A stretch of DNA of 8,973 nt from assembly GCA_002429165.1 (NCBI GenBank), contig DIYV01000052.1, forward strand, positions 1 to 8,973. Reading direction: 5' to 3'. The notes under the pieces were generated by a model. The model saw only the letters and a list, made by a program, of their open reading frames with translations, was not told the DNA's origin and did not search any database. Positions 1-6,088 of this stretch are shown here, one piece after another (the first letter of the stretch is position 1; every line of letters begins with the position of its first letter). Both the position numbers and the translations under genes were made by a program. Origin of the DNA: Gallionella sp. UBA6045 (lineage in GTDB: Bacteria > Pseudomonadota > Gammaproteobacteria > Burkholderiales > Gallionellaceae).

Positions 1-23
1 TTCGAATCCGACAAGCGGCACCA
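1..23 (+). tRNA. 3' end of a tRNA, cut by the window edge (possibly tRNA-Thr)
   Basis: The first 23 bases read as a T-loop (TTCGAAT), the 3' strand of a five-base T-stem (CCGAC), a seven-base acceptor strand (AAGCGGC), discriminator A and an encoded CCA. The missing 5' acceptor strand should therefore be GCCGCTT. That end and an A discriminator fit bacterial threonine tRNAs best. The anticodon lies outside the window, so the identity is inference and a leucine tRNA is not excluded. An intrinsic terminator follows nine bases downstream. Confidence 0.8.
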
Positions 24-31
24 ATATTTGT

Positions 32-58
32 AAGGCTTGCAGCGATGCAGGCCTTTTT
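32..58 (+). terminator. Rho-independent terminator of the tRNA transcript
   Basis: A ten-base-pair stem pairs 32-41 (AAGGCTTGCA) with 46-55 (TGCAGGCCTT), with a single T-G wobble and a GCGA tetraloop of GNRA type at 42-45. The stem runs directly into a T tract (54-58). The position just after the tRNA CCA end is where tRNA processing and termination are expected. The A/T-rich stem base might also let it stop the converging minus-strand transcript, but that is speculative. Confidence 0.8.
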
Positions 59-257
59 CACGTCCGGCTGTTTTGTACCCATGCAGGCGCAGTGTAGAAT
101 TTTCCGGGCCGTGAGGCATCTTCTACTCTGGAAAAGCGATTTCGGCACAAATCACAAGCGCTGCAGAGCAAGCCTCGATGCTTTATAGCAATGTAACTGA
201 GGAAGCGCCCAAAATGGTTTTAAATTTCCCGGGGTTTAAGGCTGGAAGAAAGTAGTG
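59..257. other. Intergenic stretch between convergent tRNA and glycosyltransferase transcripts
   Basis: I find no convincing gene in these 199 bases. Two imperfect inverted repeats are visible. GTAGAA (94-99) can pair with TTCTAC (121-126), with an inner GCC-GTGA-GGC hairpin at 108-117. GATTT (138-142) can pair with AAATC (149-153); read on the minus strand it is followed by a short U-rich run (complement of AAAA at 132-135). The second could be a weak terminator for the minus-strand gene ending at 258, but the stem is only five AT-rich pairs. Confidence 0.4.
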
Positions 258-2408
258 TCATTCCAAACTTCCCTGTTGGGTCTGATAATGTTGCCACATT
301 CCCCATAGCGCATCCTCGAAATTCCGGGCGAAGCGGGGCGCATCGAACAGCGGGGAAGCGAGCACCTGCTGGCGCAGGATAGCGCGTAGCGCGGCCAGGT
401 GATTCAGATCGGAAGCGAAAGTCACGGCCTTGGCCACATAGTCGTCCTGATCCGCGGCGATCCAGTCGGGCAAGCCGGCGTTGCGTGCAATGCTCTCAGC
501 TGTGCGCGAAAGGAATCGATCTCCACGCAGGCTCAACACCGGCACTCCCATCCACAAAGCCTCGGCACTGGTGGTCACCCCGGGGTAGGGGAAAGTATCC
601 AGTGCAATATCGACTTTGCTGTATGTAGCCAAATGATCATCACGTGAGGCAAGCGTACCGCCCAGTATCAGCCGGTCGGGTGAAATGCCGCAGGCCGCAA
701 AACGCTGGCGGGTCTGCTTGCAGGTCGAAGGGTCATTCAACTGGCTGGTCTTCAGCAATAGTCGTGAGTCTGGCACAGACTGGAGTATGCGTGCCCACAC
801 CGCCACCACCCCGTCGCCCATCTTGGTCAGGTTATTGAAACTGCCGAAGGTCACATGGTCTGCGGAAAGTGCCGGAAGCGGAGCGACCAGCACAGGCGAA
901 TCCGGCACGGCAAGGCACATGTAGACATCGGGCATGCGCCACACGGTTTCGGAAAAGTGATGGTCGAATTCAGGGGGGGTGGCATGGGGATCACCCAGCA
1001 CATAATCGATTTCTGCCACCCCGGTCGTGGCCGGCAATCCCAGCCAGGTCACCTGCACCGGAGCGGGCTTCCAGGCGAACACCGGCAGGCGGTTGTGGGC
1101 AGTGTGTCCGGAGACATCGACCAGGATATGCACGCCATCGGCGTGTATCAAACGTGCCGCGGCTTCATTGTTCTTGCCGACCAGGGAATGCCAATTGGAG
1201 AAATACGGACGAATACGTGCGGTGAGTTCGTCTTCCTGATGATGGGTGGGGTAAGCGATCAGTTCGATGCAAGATGGATCAATATGGGCCAGCAGACCTT
1301 CCAGAAAAAAGCCTACGGGGTGATTCAGAAAATCTCCCGACACCAGTCCGACGCGCAGGCGTTCGGGAAGATCCGCCGCACACTTCCAGGAAGCAAAACG
1401 CGCTGCTTTGCCGGCAACGACCCGGCCATACTTGCTTGCCTGTTCAAGGTAAGCTGCAGGCAGCTGACTGGCGGTGTAATTCAGGATGAACATCAGATTA
1501 GAATGTACTTCAAGGAAATCGGGTTTGATCTCCAGCGCCCGGCAGTAACTTTCCGACGCGCCTTCAAACTGCCCGATATCCTTTAAGATATTTCCCATAT
1601 TGCATAAAGCCTCTATTAATTCAGGTTTGATCTCCAGCGCGCGACTGTAACTCATCTTCGCACCTTCAAGTTGTCCTGCTGCTTGCAATGCCAGGCCAAG
1701 ATTGTTATGTGCCTCGGCAAAATCGGGTTTAATCTTCAGCGCCCGTCTAAAACTGTTCATCGCCCCCTCAAGTTGTCCTTCAGCTTGCAACGCTAGACCC
1801 AGACTGTTATGTGCTTCGGCATAATCCGGTTTGATCTCCAGCGCTTGTTGGTAACACGCAACCGCGCCATCAAACTGCCCTAGAGCATGCAGAATATTAC
1901 CCAGATTAATGTGCGCCTCGACCATATTTTGATCGATCTTCAGGGCTTCCCGGTAACTCTCGGCTGCATTGACGTTTTGCCCAAGCTCTTTCAGCGCAAC
2001 GCCCAGGCTGCAATGTGCCTCGGCGTAATCGGGTTGTATCTCCAGCGCGCGGCGGTAGTTCGCCACGGCCTCGTCGAGTTGCTGGTTGCCCAGCAGCGCA
2101 TTGCCGATGTTGTAATAGGCACCGGCATAATCGGGCTGATGTTCGAGCGCGGTCCGGAAGGCATCCAGCGCGCCCTGCAGGTCGCCCTGCAACAACAGCA
2201 CATTGCCGCGATTGAGATGGCCGCGCGCCGGGTTGGGTGCCCGCCGGATGGCCTCCAGATAACACTGCATCGCCTCGGCAAGCTTGCTTTCTGCTTCAAG
2301 CGCATGCCCTTCGTCGATCAGACGTGTCGCGTCCTCTGCGGATGTGTCCTTCCTTCCTTTCCTGGCTCCTGATGGCTCAGTGGTACGGAATAGATCAAAT
2401 ATTCCCAT
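258..2408 (-). CDS. TPR-repeat SPINDLY/OGT-like glycosyltransferase (GT41), distal copy, eight TPR units
   Basis: Predicted 716-residue cytoplasmic protein. After a short N-terminus (MGIFDLFR) come eight 34-residue tetratricopeptide units (residues 27-298), a linker, and a GT41 catalytic region from about residue 350. Visible motifs are RLRVGLVSGDFLNHP (His363, equivalent to the active-site His498 of human OGT), the block around DVSGHT (His435), FNNLTK (Lys529, equivalent to human OGT Lys842) and LDTFPYPGVTTSAEALWMGV (603-622), the nucleotide-sugar loop. The family transfers a single sugar to Ser/Thr of proteins. Members use UDP-GlcNAc (OGT) or GDP-fucose (plant SPINDLY), so donor and target are undecided here. 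I chose the ATG at 2406-2408 because it aligns with the start of the upstream paralogue and lies one base after that gene's stop. A frame open to 2687 would overlap the neighbour by 93 codons. No strong Shine-Dalgarno precedes it, suggesting translational coupling. The donor loop has V611 where the paralogue has Gly. Confidence 0.9.
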   Translation of the reverse strand: MGIFDLFRTTEPSGARKGRKDTSAEDATRLIDEGHALEAESKLAEAMQCYLEAIRRAPNPARGHLNRGNVLLLQGDLQGALDAFRTALEHQPDYAGAYYNIGNALLGNQQLDEAVANYRRALEIQPDYAEAHCSLGVALKELGQNVNAAESYREALKIDQNMVEAHINLGNILHALGQFDGAVACYQQALEIKPDYAEAHNSLGLALQAEGQLEGAMNSFRRALKIKPDFAEAHNNLGLALQAAGQLEGAKMSYSRALEIKPELIEALCNMGNILKDIGQFEGASESYCRALEIKPDFLEVHSNLMFILNYTASQLPAAYLEQASKYGRVVAGKAARFASWKCAADLPERLRVGLVSGDFLNHPVGFFLEGLLAHIDPSCIELIAYPTHHQEDELTARIRPYFSNWHSLVGKNNEAAARLIHADGVHILVDVSGHTAHNRLPVFAWKPAPVQVTWLGLPATTGVAEIDYVLGDPHATPPEFDHHFSETVWRMPDVYMCLAVPDSPVLVAPLPALSADHVTFGSFNNLTKMGDGVVAVWARILQSVPDSRLLLKTSQLNDPSTCKQTRQRFAACGISPDRLILGGTLASRDDHLATYSKVDIALDTFPYPGVTTSAEALWMGVPVLSLRGDRFLSRTAESIARNAGLPDWIAADQDDYVAKAVTFASDLNHLAALRAILRQQVLASPLFDAPRFARNFEDALWGMWQHYQTQQGSLE
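1515..2330 (-). repeat. Eight tandem 102-bp TPR-coding units
   Basis: Residues 27-298 of the distal glycosyltransferase divide without gaps into eight 34-residue units. Most start near AEAH.NLG.AL and end near RALEIKPD. The repetition is visible in the DNA as well: the units around 1660-1860 share long near-identical strings, such as the segment encoding ALEIKPD. The superhelix made by such arrays is the substrate-recognition part in OGT. This copy carries two more units than the adjacent paralogue. Confidence 0.9.
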
Positions 2409-2409
2409 C

Positions 2410-4359
2410 TCAGGATCTGTCCGGATTTCCCGGTCGGGCTTGGTAACGTTGCCACATCCCCCACAACGCATCCTCGACATTCCGGGCGAAACGGGGCGCA
2501 TCGAACAGTGGGGAAGCCAGCACCTGTTCGCGCAAGACAGCGCGTAGCGCGGCAAGACCGTCTTGATCACTCGCCAGTGCGATTGCCTTGGCAATATATT
2601 CCTCTTTACTGGTCGCCACCCATTCTTCCAATCCGGCTGCCGTGAGCAGACTGGCACCCTGCCTAGCCAGCAGGCTGTCGCCGGCAAGGGTCAGGGTCGG
2701 CACACCCATCCACAACGCTTCACAGGTGGTGGTGCCGCCCGGATAAGGGAAGGTGTCCAGAATCACATCTACTTCTGCGTGTGCTGCAAGATAGACCTCC
2801 CGGTGCGAAGAACCTTGAGTCATCACCCGTGCGGGGTCAATGCCGTAACGCTGTAAGCGCTGAAGCATTTGCTCCACCTGTGCCGGTTCACCAAATTGTT
2901 TGCACTGTACACGCAGTTTTGCGTTTGGCAGAGCGGTAAAAATTATTCCCCATGTTTCAAGCACAGCATCTCCCACCTTAGCCAGCGTTTGGAAACAGCC
3001 GAAGGTGATATATCCATTTTTTATGGCGGGCAAAGCTGCGACAGGCAGATCGATTTTGGGTGTGGTGAAGCATAGCCGTGTGTCGGGCAGGTACCAGATG
3101 GATTCGGTGAATTGCGCCTGCTGAGCTTCGGGCACACCGACTGCATCAGCCAGAAAATAATCAATTTCAGACACTCCTGTGGTGGCGAAATAGCCCAGCC
3201 AGCTGACTTGCACTGGGGCAGGCTTCCAGGCAAACACAGGCAGGCGGTTTTGTCCGGTATGGCCGGAGAGATCGATCAGGATATGCACGCCGTCACCATG
3301 TATCAAACGTGCCGCGGCTTCATCGTTCCTGCCGACAAGGGAATGCCATGCGGAGAGATAAGGGCGGATGCGTGCGGTGAGTTCGTCTTGCTTGTGGTGG
3401 GTTGGGTAGGCGATCAGTTCAATGCGGGCGGAATCGATATTCTGCAACAGCCCTTCCAGAAAAAATACCACCACATGATTCCACAGGTCGCCGGACACCA
3501 GTCCGACCCGCAGGCGTTCGGGCCTGTCCTTGCACTGCCAGGCAGAAAAACGCGCGCCTGCCTTTGCAGTGACAACCTTGCCATACTGGCGTGCCTGCTC
3601 AAGGCAGTATAAAGGCGTATAACTGGCGGTATAGTTCAGGGTAAAGAGCAAATCACTGCGCGTCTCAGGATGGTCGGGTTTGATCTCCAGTGCTCGTCGG
3701 TAACTGGCCATCGCGCCTTCAAGTTGCCCGAGTTCTTTCAGGGCAAGGCCCAGACTGCTATGGGCTTCGACGAAATCGGGTTTGATCTCCAGTGCCCGCC
3801 GGTAACTTCCCGCTGAGCTTTCGAACTGCTCCAGGGTTTGCAGAGCATTACCCAAGTTGCTATGCGCCTCGACCAGACCGGGATCGATTTCCAGCGCGCG
3901 GCGGAAGCTTGCTACCGCACTGTCCAGCTGCCCGAGTTCCTTGAGGGCGACGCCCAAGCTGCAATGCACCTCGGCATAATCGGGTTGGATCTCCAGTGCC
4001 CGGCGATAACTTGCCACCGCCTCGTCGAACTGTTTGTCGCTAACCAGTGCATTACCAATGTTGTAATAGGCCCCGGCATAATCGGGCTGATATTCGAGCG
4101 CGGTCCGGAACGCATCCAGCGCGCCGTTCATGTCGCCCTGGAGCAACAGGACTTTGCCGCGATTGAGGTGGCCGCGCGCCGGGTTCGGTGCCAGCCGAAT
4201 GGCCTCCAGATAACGCTGCATAGCTTCGTCCAGCCTGCCTTGTGTCTCGAGCACATGTCCTTGGTTGATCAAGCGTGCCGCGTCCTGGTCGGATGAATCC
4301 GGTTTGCCGTCGCCGGGGCGGGACGGTGCAGTGGAGCGGAATCGATTGAGTATTCCCAT
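2410..4359 (-). CDS. TPR-repeat SPINDLY/OGT-like glycosyltransferase (GT41), proximal copy, six TPR units
   Basis: Predicted 649-residue cytoplasmic paralogue of the downstream gene and probably the first gene of the minus-strand pair. It has six 34-residue TPR units (residues 27-230), a linker, then the GT41 region from about residue 281. Motifs are RLRVGLVSGDLWNH (His295, OGT His498 position), DLSGHT (363-368), FQTLAK (Lys461, OGT Lys842 position) and LDTFPYPGGTTTCEALWMGV (534-553). From memory the last closely resembles the plant SPINDLY O-fucosyltransferase loop and typical bacterial SPINDLY-family proteins. Its likely role is sugar transfer to Ser/Thr of unknown protein targets. The ATG at 4357-4359 has AAAAGG (minus strand, 4367-4372) seven bases upstream, so the start is well supported. 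The residue after the active-site His is Val (HVVVF), while the paralogue has Pro as in OGT. No acceptor gene such as flagellin or pilin is in view. Confidence 0.92.
   Translation of the reverse strand: MGILNRFRSTAPSRPGDGKPDSSDQDAARLINQGHVLETQGRLDEAMQRYLEAIRLAPNPARGHLNRGKVLLLQGDMNGALDAFRTALEYQPDYAGAYYNIGNALVSDKQFDEAVASYRRALEIQPDYAEVHCSLGVALKELGQLDSAVASFRRALEIDPGLVEAHSNLGNALQTLEQFESSAGSYRRALEIKPDFVEAHSSLGLALKELGQLEGAMASYRRALEIKPDHPETRSDLLFTLNYTASYTPLYCLEQARQYGKVVTAKAGARFSAWQCKDRPERLRVGLVSGDLWNHVVVFFLEGLLQNIDSARIELIAYPTHHKQDELTARIRPYLSAWHSLVGRNDEAAARLIHGDGVHILIDLSGHTGQNRLPVFAWKPAPVQVSWLGYFATTGVSEIDYFLADAVGVPEAQQAQFTESIWYLPDTRLCFTTPKIDLPVAALPAIKNGYITFGCFQTLAKVGDAVLETWGIIFTALPNAKLRVQCKQFGEPAQVEQMLQRLQRYGIDPARVMTQGSSHREVYLAAHAEVDVILDTFPYPGGTTTCEALWMGVPTLTLAGDSLLARQGASLLTAAGLEEWVATSKEEYIAKAIALASDQDGLAALRAVLREQVLASPLFDAPRFARNVEDALWGMWQRYQARPGNPDRS
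3670..4281 (-). repeat. Six tandem 102-bp TPR-coding units
   Basis: Residues 27-230 of the proximal glycosyltransferase form six gap-free 34-residue TPR units. The first four align with the first four of the neighbouring gene, and positions 2101-2200 and 4052-4151 differ at only 11 of 100 bases by hand alignment. The last two (ending KPDF and KPDH) correspond to the later, more homogenised part of the other array. Confidence 0.9.
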
Positions 4360-4366
4360 CTGATAA

Positions 4367-4372
4367 CCTTTT
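4367..4372 (-). promoter_or_regulatory. Ribosome binding site of the proximal glycosyltransferase
   Basis: Read on the minus strand, AAAAGG lies seven bases before the ATG at 4359. This supports that start. The distal gene has no comparable site. Confidence 0.65.
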
Positions 4373-4488
4373 CAGGATGATATTTGTTAGACTTGTTCTA
4401 CTTGGTTTTTTTTTGGACGAATAGCGCAGGATCGTTTTCCAGGTCCGATAACCGTAAATATCGCCCTTGTTATTTCAGAAACATGTCC

Positions 4489-4492
4489 GGAG
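4489..4492 (+). promoter_or_regulatory. Ribosome binding site deciding the start of the small gene
   Basis: GGAG lies seven bases before the ATG at 4500. The only earlier in-frame start is a TTG at 4467 without a visible Shine-Dalgarno, so the ATG is preferred. Confidence 0.6.
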
Positions 4493-4499
4493 CATCAAC

Positions 4500-4796
4500 A
4501 TGATACTTGAATGGTTCAACGCTGGAGAAGCGGTTTTGTTTGCGCAGGAAATAGTCCGCGAGATCAACCGGTTGTTTCCCCCTGCGGATCGAAAGGGGAA
4601 GGCGATCCCGAAGAAGGAATATCAGAGAAGGTTCGATAGCCTGATCGTTCGTATACGCACTTTTTCGTTAAAATATAAACTGAATATTTATAAAAAGGCA
4701 AAACTGCTCAACACGATCAAGTGGGAAATGAAAGATGCTGGCCATGATGAAAAAATCATCAGCGAATTCATTTCATTCGTCGCCCCGTTGCTGTAA
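4500..4796 (+). CDS. Small basic hypothetical protein, 98 residues
   Basis: I do not recognise this protein. It is 98 residues from the ATG at 4500 (109 if the TTG at 4467 were used). It has no signal peptide or membrane segment and looks almost wholly alpha-helical. It is basic: by hand count about 19 Lys/Arg against 12 Asp/Glu, with a Lys/Arg-rich middle (DRKGKAIPKKEYQRR, residues 30-44). There are no cysteines, so a zinc-ribbon or redox role is unlikely. The charge allows nucleic-acid or protein binding, but nothing shows it. It is AT-richer than the flanking genes, with codons such as AAA, ATA and TTA more frequent, which could mean recent acquisition or low expression. It stands alone, divergent from the glycosyltransferases and 125 bases before sucC. 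That it is a real gene rests on the good ribosome binding site and the sensible amino-acid composition. Confidence 0.6.
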   Translation: MILEWFNAGEAVLFAQEIVREINRLFPPADRKGKAIPKKEYQRRFDSLIVRIRTFSLKYKLNIYKKAKLLNTIKWEMKDAGHDEKIISEFISFVAPLL

Positions 4797-4837
4797 AACT
4801 GTACATTACCGGTTGTAAGCGCGATGTTGCGTCTATT

Positions 4838-4868
4838 ACCACATGAATTCGGTAATATTGCATGTGGT
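4838..4868 (+). other. Inverted repeat in the sucC leader region
   Basis: ACCACATG (4838-4845) is perfectly complementary to CATGTGGT (4861-4868), an eight-pair stem with a 15-base AT-rich loop. It lies between the small gene and sucC and has no T tract after it, so it is not an obvious terminator. It could be an operator for a dimeric regulator or an RNA hairpin in the sucC leader. The role is undecided. Confidence 0.4.
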
Positions 4869-4887
4869 TCCCCATTTTCTGCGGGGA
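4869..4887 (+). other. Second small hairpin upstream of sucC
   Basis: TCCCC (4869-4873) pairs with GGGGA (4883-4887) around a nine-base loop, directly abutting the preceding inverted repeat. The two hairpins together end about 34 bases before the sucC start. Five pairs is short, so chance is possible. Confidence 0.3.
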
Positions 4888-4921
4888 TACTTTTCGGGTA
4901 ATTATTTTTGATGAAAATATT

Positions 4922-6088
4922 ATGAAAATTCACGAATACCAGGGCAAGGAAATCCTGCGGCAATTCGGTGTTCCGACGCCGTGCGGGGTGGCGTGCTTCA
5001 GTGTCGATGAGGCGCTGGCTGCGGCTCAGCAACTGGGCGGCGCGGTGTGGGTGGTGAAGGCGCAGATCCATGCCGGCGGACGAGGCAAGGGCGGCGGAGT
5101 AAAGGTGGCGCGTTCGTTGGAAGAGGTGCGCAGCGCGGCGCAGCAGATATTGGGCATGCATCTGGTCACGCATCAAACCGGCAAGGACGGCCAGGTGGTG
5201 CGCCGGCTGCTAATCGAGGAAGGCGCGCAGATCAGCAAGGAATTCTATCTCGGGATGGTGGTCGATCGCAGTTCGCAGCGTGTGGCGTTGCTGGCCAGCA
5301 GCGAGGGTGGCATGGAGATCGAACAGGTGGCCGCACATAACCCGGAGAAGATACATACCGTGCGTATCGATCCGGTCGCCGGACTGAGCGCAGAAGATGC
5401 GGCACGCACCGCGCACCAGATCGGCATCCCCGAATTAGCGATACCGGGTGCAGTGACCGTGTTGCAGGGCCTGTATCGTTGCTTCGTGGACAAGGATGCG
5501 ATGCTGGCGGAAATCAATCCGCTGGTGCTGACCGCTGACGGGCGCGTGCTGGCGCTGGACGCCAAGTTCAACTTTGACAGCAACGCGCTGTACCGCCATC
5601 CCGAAATCGTTGCGTACCGCGACCTGGACGAGGAAGACCCGGCCGAGATCGAAGCTTCGAAATTCGACCTGAGCTACATCTCGCTGGATGGCGACATCGG
5701 CTGTCTGGTGAACGGCGCTGGGCTGGCGATGGCGACCATGGACATCATCAAGTTGTACGGCGGCAGCCCGGCGAATTTTCTCGATGTGGGCGGCGGCGCG
5801 AGCAAGGAAAAAGTCACCGAGGCGTTCAAGCTGATGCTGAAGAATCCCAACCTCAAGGCCATTCTGGTCAACATCTTCGGCGGCATCATGAAGTGTGACG
5901 TGATCGCCGAGGGCGTGGTGGCAGCGGCGCGTGAAGTGCATCTCAGGGTGCCGCTGGTGGTGCGTCTGGAAGGCACCAATGTCGATCTGGGTAAAAAGAT
6001 ACTGGCTGAATCGGGTCTGCCTATCATTTCCGGCAGCGACATGGCGGATGCAGCCCAAAAAGTAGTCGATGCCGCGAGGGGTGCGTAA
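4922..6088 (+). CDS. sucC: Succinyl-CoA synthetase (ADP-forming), beta subunit
   Basis: Beta subunit of the TCA-cycle enzyme that converts succinyl-CoA to succinate with formation of ATP (or GTP), working as a complex with SucD in the cytoplasm. From the ATG at 4922 it is 388 residues, the same length as E. coli SucC. Its N-terminus ([18 protein letters not shown]) aligns with the family start; the 20 codons open before it are not homologous. Visible features are the ATP-grasp glycine-rich loop [11 protein letters not shown] (51-61), the metal site AEINPLV (196-202) with Asp213 downstream, [11 protein letters not shown] (264-274), and [20 protein letters not shown] (284-303), with NIFGGI (317-322) after it. 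No good Shine-Dalgarno is seen; a short ATG-initiated reading of four codons overlaps the start. The stop overlaps the sucD start by one base (TAATG). Related malate-CoA and citryl-CoA ligases are less likely given length and sequence. Confidence 0.96.
   Translation: MKIHEYQGKEILRQFGVPTPCGVACFSVDEALAAAQQLGGAVWVVKAQIHAGGRGKGGGVKVARSLEEVRSAAQQILGMHLVTHQTGKDGQVVRRLLIEEGAQISKEFYLGMVVDRSSQRVALLASSEGGMEIEQVAAHNPEKIHTVRIDPVAGLSAEDAARTAHQIGIPELAIPGAVTVLQGLYRCFVDKDAMLAEINPLVLTADGRVLALDAKFNFDSNALYRHPEIVAYRDLDEEDPAEIEASKFDLSYISLDGDIGCLVNGAGLAMATMDIIKLYGGSPANFLDVGGGASKEKVTEAFKLMLKNPNLKAILVNIFGGIMKCDVIAEGVVAAAREVHLRVPLVVRLEGTNVDLGKKILAESGLPIISGSDMADAAQKVVDAARGA

Larger units (their letters stand above)
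4360..4499. other. Divergent intergenic region with a nine-base T tract
   Basis: This AT-rich stretch separates the minus-strand glycosyltransferase pair from the plus-strand small gene, so it should carry promoters for both directions. I could not identify a convincing -35/-10 pair on either strand. The most distinctive element is a run of nine T at 4406-4414 (an A tract on the minus strand), which could be an UP-like element or a DNA bend. Confidence 0.4.

Noticed and set aside
217..240. Terminator around CCCGGG with flanking TTAAA/TTTAA
   Set aside because: The central CCCGGG leaves no room for a loop, and the arms pair only with asymmetric mismatches.
855..1586. Plus-strand open frame of 243 codons
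   Set aside because: It is antisense to the catalytic domain of the distal glycosyltransferase, and its composition looks like a translated shadow. Similar frames at 1887-2372, 3112-3612 and 3838-4296 are rejected for the same reason.
2409..2687. N-terminal extension of the distal glycosyltransferase, open from 2687
   Set aside because: The extra 93 residues lie entirely inside the proximal gene in another frame and have no family resemblance. The ATG at 2408 matches the paralogue's start exactly.
1515..4281. Regular repeats that could suggest a CRISPR array or minisatellite
   Set aside because: The period is 102 bp without unique spacers, and every unit translates to a 34-residue TPR motif in frame.
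4377..4382. Minus-strand TATCAT as a -10 box for the glycosyltransferase pair, near the nine-base A tract
   Set aside because: No acceptable -35 element lies at the right distance, and the resulting start would remove or truncate the AAAAGG ribosome binding site.
4467..4499. TTG start for the small gene, giving 109 residues
   Set aside because: There is no Shine-Dalgarno before the TTG, whereas GGAG sits seven bases before the in-frame ATG at 4500.
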